Below are positions 1 to 4,636 of a stretch of 5,765 nucleotides of DNA, piece after piece. The DNA comes from an uncultured Mycoplasmatota bacterium (GTDB taxonomy: Bacteria > Bacillota_I > Bacilli_A > RF39 > UBA660). A program made the translations under genes and the position numbers. Under the pieces are notes generated by a model. It worked only from the letters and a program-made list of their open reading frames with translations, had not been told where the DNA came from and made no database searches. The stretch lies in assembly GCA_948469295.1 (NCBI GenBank), contig CAOKLK010000052.1, positions 1-5,765 of the forward strand. Reading direction: 5' to 3'. The stretch's first letter is position 1; every line of letters begins with the position of its first letter.

Positions 1-582
1 ATATACACAACCTGCTAATATACTATAATTTGCAAAATTATAATAAGCAGCAATCTTTTCTAAAGAAGTTGTATCAAGAGATGAGGTGATATTTATTTTG
101 GCTTCTTTTGCTAACGAATTATTAATATTAGAAAGTAAGATATCTTCTTGTTGGTTAAAATTTTGATAAATACTTGCAATTTTTAAGTACCTTGTTACAA
201 TCTGATTTGCTAAAGATGCTTGATAATCTTGGGTACTTTTTATTTCTATATTTGGATGAAGACCATTTTGAAAATTTTGTCCATAGTTTTCTGGGATTGT
301 AATTAAATAATTAATTTCTCGATAAAATAAGGCATCTTCTAAATTAGAATCTATTTTTTTAACGGTGGTATATTTTTCGAGATATTGGATGAAATTTTCG
401 GTAATCTTGTTTCCTTTATCTTTATTGATGATAGCAATATCTGGTTTTTCTTCTAAAAATGTTGTTGTATTTTGGTTGTTTTGAAAATTAAAAATACCAA
501 AAAATAATAAAATTGCTGTATATAATAATATGATTATTTTATTTTTATTTAATATTTTTAAAAAGGTTTTAAATACTGTCAT
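1..582 (-). CDS. ABC-2 type transporter permease, second subunit (3' end beyond window)
   Basis: This is an open frame of 194 codons from ATG at 582 to the window edge with no stop, so the C-terminal half is missing. A clean ribosome binding site (AAGGAG, 591-596) lies 8 bases before the ATG. The protein starts with a short basic cytoplasmic segment. One strong membrane helix follows at about residues 16-32, then a long hydrophilic region with PDIAIINKDKG (about 47-57) and YLITIPENYG (about 92-101). This layout, an N-terminal helix followed by a large extracytoplasmic domain, is typical of ABC-2 permeases; the remaining helices would lie beyond the edge. The start overlaps the end of the preceding permease gene by 14 bases, and the two proteins share layout but little sequence. 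I infer that they are the two halves of a heterodimeric membrane channel served by the ATPase encoded upstream. The substrate is unknown. Confidence 0.82.
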   Translation of the reverse strand, partial: MTVFKTFLKILNKNKIIILLYTAILLFFGIFNFQNNQNTTTFLEEKPDIAIINKDKGNKITENFIQYLEKYTTVKKIDSNLEDALFYREINYLITIPENYGQNFQNGLHPNIEIKSTQDYQASLANQIVTRYLKIASIYQNFNQQEDILLSNINNSLAKEAKINITSSLDTTSLEKIAAYYNFANYSILAGCVY

Positions 583-1747
583 ATGTTTGTCTCCTTAACA
601 TGGTTATGGATATACTAATTAATATTAGAGAAAATAAAATTATACTGATTAGATTTTGATAATATCTTGTCATATCTTCATAATAATAGAGAGCATATAA
701 CCCATCTGTGATCATGTTGATCGGATTGATTTGATTTAATAAAGGAATATTTTTATCGACGATATATTTCATAGTAATTCCCATCATTCCTGATAAGAAA
801 CTTCCAAACATGGAAAGAGAAAGTATGATTCCCGTTTTGGTATTTTCATTGGTTTTACATACTGAAGATACAAAGATTCCTAGGGAAAGTCCGCCGATGA
901 TTCCAAAGAATGAAAGGACTATGATATAGAAAAATTTTGGTCCATAATCTATTTTTAAAAATAAAATCGTATAGGCAAATAATAATAGAAGTCCAATGGT
1001 TTCTAGTAAAAAGGAAGAGGCAATATTGATTAATATTAAAGTACTTTTTTTCGTTGAAGAGATAGAAATTCGTTTCCCTTTTTGACTCATATTAGCAAGA
1101 ATTTGATTCATTGAAACCATGGCAATAATTCCACCATATAGACAAGTCATAGCAATTAGGGAGTAGTATTCAATCATAGTGTAGCTCATATTTTTACTAG
1201 AATTGTCCATTATATTTGCTTGATTTTGATGTTCAAATTCTTTGATTTTTCTTTCGGTTTCTTCGATGATTTTAGAAAGTTCTAAATTACTTTCTTGATT
1301 CTTTATTTGACTCATGATAATTTGCTGATTCATTTGATATTGAATCGATATTTCTTCTACTGTATATTTTATGATTGTACTTTCTACTCCATTTTCTTTT
1401 ATAAAGATTTCTGGTTCATTCTCATATAAAATGTAGGCTTCAATTTGGTTTTCTTTTAATAATTGTTTGGCTGTTTGTTCTGTTTCATATGTTATATGAA
1501 ACACTGAATCTTTTTGATTTACATCACTTAGGCTTTGCCAAGCTTCTTTTAAAAAGAAGTCTTTTTGCCATGAATCAGTTTCAATGATCGCAATACGGAT
1601 TTTATCTAATTTTTCATTTTTTTCAATGTCTTTAAATGCCATAAAAAAAAGGGTTCCTAGTATTAATGGAAAAGCAAAGGTCCAAAATAAGAGAGCTCGA
1701 TTTTTTGTGATGATTTTTAAATTATAACTGAAGTTGTGATAAAACAT
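569..1747 (-). CDS. ABC-2 type transporter permease, first subunit
   Basis: This complete 392-residue integral membrane protein has the layout of the ABC2_membrane_3 family. A first helix lies at about residues 18-38, followed by a large extracytoplasmic domain (about 40-190) with a charged, coiled-coil-like stretch at about 155-177. Five further hydrophobic segments lie at about 195-218, 235-264, 272-297, 304-326 and 364-384. The region NPINMITDGLYALYYY (341-356), before the last helix, resembles the end of many Bacilli drug or peptide exporter permeases. The ATG overlaps the stop of the ATPase gene by one base (TAATG), with AAAGGA about 12 bases upstream, so translation is probably coupled to that gene. 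The 3' end overlaps the next permease by 14 bases. The role is export of an unidentified substrate across the cytoplasmic membrane, powered by the neighbouring ATPase. An eight-base T run in codons 32-35 is intact. Confidence 0.9.
   Translation of the reverse strand: MFYHNFSYNLKIITKNRALLFWTFAFPLILGTLFFMAFKDIEKNEKLDKIRIAIIETDSWQKDFFLKEAWQSLSDVNQKDSVFHITYETEQTAKQLLKENQIEAYILYENEPEIFIKENGVESTIIKYTVEEISIQYQMNQQIIMSQIKNQESNLELSKIIEETERKIKEFEHQNQANIMDNSSKNMSYTMIEYYSLIAMTCLYGGIIAMVSMNQILANMSQKGKRISISSTKKSTLILINIASSFLLETIGLLLLFAYTILFLKIDYGPKFFYIIVLSFFGIIGGLSLGIFVSSVCKTNENTKTGIILSLSMFGSFLSGMMGITMKYIVDKNIPLLNQINPINMITDGLYALYYYEDMTRYYQNLISIILFSLILISISITMLRRQTYDSI
591..596 (-). promoter_or_regulatory. 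Ribosome binding site of the second permease, inside the preceding gene
   Basis: The minus strand reads AAGGAG here, 8 bases before the ATG at 582. The site lies within the last codons of the upstream permease gene. It supports a start that overlaps the upstream stop by 14 bases and suggests translational coupling of the two permease subunits. Confidence 0.75.
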
Positions 1748-2685
1748 TAGTCTCGTAATTCCTTTCCAGTTAATTCTAAAAAGACATCATTTAGGGTTGG
1801 ACGCTCGGAAAAGATTTTATGATAAGATACTTTTTCTTGTTTTAAAAAATTGATGAGTTCCATTAAATTATTTTTTCCTTTTTTATAGAGTACTTTTAGT
1901 AAATGGTTTTGATATTCTACACTTTCGACATTTTTTAATTTTTTGATTTGTTCTAAGAGATTATTCGCAAATTCATAGATTTCTACGCTTATTTTTTCTT
2001 CTATTTTCGCATATGTTTTTAGTTCATCACTGGTTCCACTTGCCAGAATTTTTCCTTGATCTAAAATGATAATTTGATCGCAAAGTATTTCTACTTCTTC
2101 CATATAATGGGTCGTATAAATGATTGTTGCTCCTTGGTCTTTTAATTTTTTTATGCCATCTAATATGTTATTTCTACTTTGGGGATCTACTGCTACGGTG
2201 GGTTCATCAAAAAAGATGATTTTGGGTTTATGAACGATACCACAAGCAATGTTTAGTCTTCTAAGTAATCCTCCAGAGAGTTTTTTGGGAAGATATTTTT
2301 GATAGTTTTCTAGTCCTACGAAACGAATGGCTTCTTCTACATATTGTTTTCTTTTGTTTTTTTCTTTGATGTAAAGACCACAGAAGAAGTCAATATTATC
2401 GTACACATTTAATTCATCAAATACTGCAACTTCTTGAAAGACTACTCCTATTTCTTTTTTGAGATCATAAGATTTGGGAGTCATTTGTTGTCCTAATATT
2501 TTGATAGTTCCTTTTTGATAATTTAGAAGAGATAAGATGCAATTTATTGTTGTTGTTTTTCCAGATCCATTAGGTCCTAGAAGTCCTAGAATGGTTCCTT
2601 CTTCCACTTCTAGTGATAAATCATCTACAGCTTTTTGTTCTTTGTATTTTTTTGTAAGATGTTTTACTTCAATGATATTTTGCAT
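1747..2685 (-). CDS. ABC transporter ATP-binding protein (DrrA/NodI/CcmA-like)
   Basis: This 312-residue cytoplasmic ATPase is the energy-coupling subunit for the two permeases that follow. All the motifs are visible: Walker A GPNGSGKTT (37-45), Q-loop Gln84 in VVFQE, signature LSGGL (136-140), Walker B IIFFDEP (156-162) with catalytic Glu161, D-loop Asp167 and switch His193. The signature ends in Leu rather than the usual Gln or Met, but the nucleotide-contacting Ser-Gly-Gly is kept. After the ~220-residue ATPase domain there is a ~90-residue C-terminal extension ending in PTLNDVFLELTGKELRD, the tail typical of exporter ATPases paired with ABC-2 permeases. The ATG at 2685 has an AAGAGGA site about 5 bases upstream. 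The gene follows the DUF4097 gene by 14 bases, and its TAA shares one base with the permease ATG. The transporter class is certain; the substrate is not. Confidence 0.95.
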   Translation of the reverse strand: MQNIIEVKHLTKKYKEQKAVDDLSLEVEEGTILGLLGPNGSGKTTTINCILSLLNYQKGTIKILGQQMTPKSYDLKKEIGVVFQEVAVFDELNVYDNIDFFCGLYIKEKNKRKQYVEEAIRFVGLENYQKYLPKKLSGGLLRRLNIACGIVHKPKIIFFDEPTVAVDPQSRNNILDGIKKLKDQGATIIYTTHYMEEVEILCDQIIILDQGKILASGTSDELKTYAKIEEKISVEIYEFANNLLEQIKKLKNVESVEYQNHLLKVLYKKGKNNLMELINFLKQEKVSYHKIFSERPTLNDVFLELTGKELRD

Positions 2686-2699
2686 GAATTTCCTCTTTT

Positions 2700-3488
2700 C
2701 TATTTGATTGTAATATTTCCAATCCCACCATTTATTTGGATTTTGTTTGGACCCACACCAATGACAGTATCATTTTTATATTCTTTTCCATCCACTTTAA
2801 TCCTTCCCATGCCTTTTTTTAAGGATAGTTCATAATTTTCGAAATCATCTAATGTCATTGTTAATTCTCCAACTCCACATTCGATGGTACTATTTCCTAA
2901 AATTTTTCCAGTAATATCTATTTTTCCAACGCCAACTTCTAGATCTAAATTATTAAATGTTGCATTGGTAATTTGCATTTCTCCAATTCCACCATGAATT
3001 AAAGATTCTTCAAAAGTGAGATTTTTTAATTTGATGGATCCAGTTCCTTGAGAGATTTTGACTTTAGATCCTTGGACGTTGTTAATGATCATTTCCCCTA
3101 CTCCAGAATTGATGTTTAATTCTTCCAATATTAAGTTTTTGGGGATGGTGATTTTTATTTTTCCTTTTTCTTTTTTGGACCAAAAACTACTTTGTTTTTT
3201 TTCTGTGATTGTTAATGTTTGGTTATTATTTTTAGCTTCTAAATCATTTTGAACATTAAATGCTTCTACTTTTAATTCTTCCCCATCTTCAATGATTAGA
3301 GAAGTAATTTTTAAATCAATATCTATTTTTTTGATATTGATGTAGGTTTCTTCAAAGGTAACTGTATTTTCTTTCGAAAAACCTGGAATGTAATTGATTC
3401 CAATGAGTATTAATTCTAGAATTCCTGCCATGATAGCAACTGCTAAGCAAATGGCTCCAATTTTAATTATTTTTTGGGCTTGATTCAT
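2700..3488 (-). CDS. DUF4097-like membrane-anchored beta-repeat protein (LiaG/YvlB type)
   Basis: This 262-residue protein has one N-terminal membrane helix (about 10-32) and then a beta-rich, almost Cys-free domain presumably outside the membrane. From about residue 128 a glycine motif (xGxG followed by E/K/S-I/M/L) recurs at 128, 147, 166, 185 and 204, exactly every 19 residues. Less regular copies occur at 225, 243 and 254. This regular ladder is the hallmark of the DUF4097 family, a predicted beta-solenoid that includes B. subtilis LiaG- and YvlB-type proteins. I chose ATG 3488 because its ATGA overlaps the stop of the preceding gene and GGAGG lies 12 bases upstream. An in-frame TTG at 3515 would add nine residues but has no ribosome binding site. 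Its place between a LiaF-like gene and an ABC exporter suggests an accessory or sensing role in envelope stress. No enzymatic motif is seen, and the molecular function is unknown. Confidence 0.8.
   Translation of the reverse strand: MNQAQKIIKIGAICLAVAIMAGILELILIGINYIPGFSKENTVTFEETYINIKKIDIDLKITSLIIEDGEELKVEAFNVQNDLEAKNNNQTLTITEKKQSSFWSKKEKGKIKITIPKNLILEELNINSGVGEMIINNVQGSKVKISQGTGSIKLKNLTFEESLIHGGIGEMQITNATFNNLDLEVGVGKIDITGKILGNSTIECGVGELTMTLDDFENYELSLKKGMGRIKVDGKEYKNDTVIGVGPNKIQINGGIGNITIK
2712..3107 (-). repeat. Tandem 19-codon glycine-motif repeats inside the DUF4097-like gene
   Basis: The encoded motifs are SGVGEM, QGTGSI, GGIGEM, VGVGKI and CGVGEL at residues 128, 147, 166, 185 and 204, a period of exactly 19 residues (57 bases). 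KGMGRI (225), IGVGPN (243) and GGIGNI (254) follow at uneven spacing. The DNA copies are diverged (for example ccaactcca, ccaacgcca and ccaattcca on the plus strand), so this is a structural protein repeat and not a recent duplication. Confidence 0.75.
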
Positions 3489-4159
3489 TTTATATCCAAC
3501 CCTCCAAATAAACAAAAGGCGTCAATATAAATTATTTTTTTATCAGGATTATTTTTTGTATCATTGGATACTCCTCCAAACATTGCTGTTTGTTTGATTT
3601 TTACTGTAGCATCTTTTGGAATGATAATGCTGATTCCGCCGAAAATGGCACTGGCTTTGATAATGGTTTCATTTTTTAAATTGGCTTCTCTTAAATCTAA
3701 AGTAATTCCTCCAAATACGGAATCCAGGTTTGCTCCTTCAAAGTCTTCATTGTCTACAATTCTTTTTTGTTCAGAAAACGTTGCAACAATATTTTCTAAC
3801 CCATTGATATTGGTTTTGCTTATTTTTTCATTGATGGCATTTTTCCAAGTATTTTTAAAAATCATAGAACTTCCAATGATAATAAATGTAAATGGAATGA
3901 TTAGTTTGAAAATGATTTCGATTGGAATAAATCCTTGAGCTCCCATTAATAAAGCAAGACCTATTACTAAGCAAATCGCATTCCATATGATTCCTTCTTT
4001 TTCATCAAATAAGTTAATAAAACTAGGAATGATAATGAAAAGCGTCCACCAACCATCAAAGAAAATGTTAATATCTGTAATTCCAAAACTATTTAATCCA
4101 ATGATAATTCCAAGTCCGATCAACACAATTCCCCACATAATTGTACTTTTCTTTTGCAT
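3485..4159 (-). CDS. LiaF-like membrane protein (N-terminal membrane region plus LiaF-type C-terminal domain)
   Basis: This 224-residue protein has four hydrophobic segments at about 7-23, 37-51, 57-74 and 77-101. A basic linker follows, and then a soluble C-terminal domain of about 80 residues. The C-terminal domain carries four FGG motifs, with Phe at 149, 173, 194 and 218 (intervals 24, 21 and 24), in settings such as SVFGGITLDLREA and AIFGGISIIIPKDA. This resembles the LiaF C-terminal family (cell-wall-active antibiotic response), with a LiaI/LiaF-like membrane region in front. In Bacilli, LiaF restrains the LiaRS two-component system that senses cell-wall antibiotics, but no LiaR or LiaS lies in this window, so that role is only inferred. 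The ATG at 4159 has GGAG 8 bases upstream and an extended -10 promoter just before it. It is the first gene of the five-gene operon, and its TGA overlaps the next ATG (ATGA). Confidence 0.8.
   Translation of the reverse strand: MQKKSTIMWGIVLIGLGIIIGLNSFGITDINIFFDGWWTLFIIIPSFINLFDEKEGIIWNAICLVIGLALLMGAQGFIPIEIIFKLIIPFTFIIIGSSMIFKNTWKNAINEKISKTNINGLENIVATFSEQKRIVDNEDFEGANLDSVFGGITLDLREANLKNETIIKASAIFGGISIIIPKDATVKIKQTAMFGGVSNDTKNNPDKKIIYIDAFCLFGGLDIK
3501..3505 (-). promoter_or_regulatory. Ribosome binding site that decides the DUF4097 gene start
   Basis: The minus strand reads GGAGG here, inside the last codons of the LiaF-like gene (its final Phe-Gly-Gly-Leu) and 12 bases before ATG 3488. 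It lies downstream of the alternative TTG at 3515, so it can serve only the ATG. The spacing is slightly long, but the ATGA overlap would also allow re-initiation by ribosomes ending the upstream gene. Confidence 0.65.
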
Positions 4160-4183
4160 ATAAAAAACTCCATTTCTATTAAA

Positions 4184-4212
4184 ATTATATCACATCAAAA
4201 AAGAATAAAACA
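4184..4212 (-). promoter_or_regulatory. Predicted extended -10 promoter of the LiaF-like/ABC operon
   Basis: The minus strand carries a perfect TATAAT (4184-4189) preceded by TGA, giving the extended -10 form TGnTATAAT. With 17-base spacing the -35 hexamer is TGTTTT (4207-4212), a poor match, as is common when an extended -10 is present. Transcription would start near 4177, giving a leader of about 18 bases that contains the GGAG at 4168-4171. The -35 side lies inside the terminator stem of the previous gene. Confidence 0.7.
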
Positions 4213-4240
4213 CGGTTTTAGAACGTTATTTTATTCTTTT
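4197..4240 (-). terminator. Rho-independent terminator of the rhodanese gene
   Basis: Two 12-base arms (4199-4210 and 4229-4240) pair perfectly. An inner three-base pairing (4212-4214 with 4224-4226) extends the stem beyond a small bulge, leaving a 9-base loop. On the minus strand the hairpin ends in a run of six Ts, four of them in the stem. The TAA stop of the rhodanese gene (4231-4233) lies within the first arm. The stem is AT-rich, so strength is probably moderate. It separates the rhodanese transcript from the operon that follows. Confidence 0.75.
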
Positions 4241-4578
4241 GGCAAATCAATGGATTCCATAGCACCTAAGTCATACACAGTATATCCTAGTTCTGTTAAG
4301 GTATCGTAGGCAGTTTTACTACGGTTTCCACTTTTACAATAGACAAAAATGATTTTTTCTTTGGAAAGATCAATATTTTTATTGATTTGGTTATGAGGAA
4401 TATTGATTGCATCTTTTAAATGGGATTCTTGATATTCTTCTTTGGTTCTTACATCTAGAAGAACATAATCATTATTCGCCATAAGTTTTTTTATTTCTTC
4501 CATGTGATCTGTTGATTCTTGGGATGTACACCCTACTAAAACAGCGACTGAGATTATTAATAATAAAAATTTTTTCAT
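4231..4578 (-). CDS. Rhodanese-domain lipoprotein
   Basis: This 115-residue protein starts with a lipoprotein signal peptide: MKK, a hydrophobic core, and lipobox LVGC with lipidated Cys17. It should therefore be anchored on the outer face of the cytoplasmic membrane. A single rhodanese domain of about 80 residues follows. It has LLDVRTKEEYQESHLKDAINIP (split: LLDVRTKEEY from 40, then the His-Leu-x-x-Ala-Ile-Asn-Ile-Pro strand to 61) and the active-site loop CKSGNRS (81-87). Cys81 is the expected persulfide-carrying residue, so the domain looks catalytically competent. Typical chemistry is sulfur transfer from thiosulfate or persulfide donors, but the substrate of exported single-domain rhodaneses is generally not known. 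The ATG at 4578 has GAGGA 8 bases upstream. The gene appears to have its own promoter and terminator and so to form a single-gene unit. Confidence 0.9.
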   Translation of the reverse strand: MKKFLLLIISVAVLVGCTSQESTDHMEEIKKLMANNDYVLLDVRTKEEYQESHLKDAINIPHNQINKNIDLSKEKIIFVYCKSGNRSKTAYDTLTELGYTVYDLGAMESIDLPKE

Positions 4579-4591
4579 AGATTATTTCCTC

Positions 4592-4628
4592 ATTTCTTCA
4601 TTTATTGTAGCATTATTTTTGAAGAAAT
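4592..4628 (-). repeat. 9-bp inverted repeat flanking the rhodanese -10 box
   Basis: ATTTCTTCA (4592-4600) and TGAAGAAAT (4620-4628) are perfect inverse copies separated by 19 bases that hold the predicted -10 box. No T run follows on the minus strand, so it is not a standard terminator for the upstream gene. It could be a regulator binding site or a weak hairpin in readthrough RNA, or chance in AT-rich sequence. Confidence 0.4.
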
Positions 4629-4632
4629 TCAT
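4604..4632 (-). promoter_or_regulatory. Predicted promoter of the rhodanese lipoprotein gene
   Basis: The minus strand has TACAAT (4604-4609), one mismatch from the -10 consensus, preceded by TGC as an extended -10. At 17-base spacing the -35 is ATGAAT (4627-4632), matching three of six bases. The predicted start near 4597 gives a leader of about 19 bases with the GAGGA site at 4587-4591. The call is reasonable but rests on short motifs in AT-rich DNA. Confidence 0.5.
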
Positions 4633-4636
4633 CATT

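Noticed and set aside
1643..1650. Eight-base homopolymer (T run in the permease reading direction) as a possible phase-variation tract
   Set aside because: The frame is intact, runs of 6-8 As or Ts are common throughout this AT-rich window, and the tract encodes ordinary Leu-Phe-Phe residues of a membrane helix.
2635..2835. Open frame of 66 codons on the plus strand
   Set aside because: It lies opposite the ATPase and DUF4097 genes, has no ribosome binding site, and its hydrophobic translation is what antisense reading of these AT-rich genes gives.
2712..3107. CRISPR or DNA tandem repeat suggested by recurring ccaa/ccacca motifs every 57 bases
   Set aside because: The period matches exactly 19 codons of an open frame and the copies are strongly diverged at DNA level, so the repeat is at protein level.
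3485..3487. TGA as a Trp codon (Mycoplasma code), which would extend the LiaF-like protein
   Set aside because: All visible Trp residues use TGG, no gene has an internal TGA, and readthrough would add only a few residues before a TAA. The TGA sits in a classic ATGA stop-start overlap.
3564..3938. Open frame of 124 codons on the plus strand
   Set aside because: It is fully antisense to the LiaF-like gene, which has family motifs, a ribosome binding site and a promoter. Nothing supports translation of the opposite strand.
4592..4628. Terminator for the secreted-protein gene
   Set aside because: The inverted repeat is not followed by a T run in the reading direction and its loop holds a promoter-like -10 box. 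No convincing intrinsic terminator is seen after that gene.
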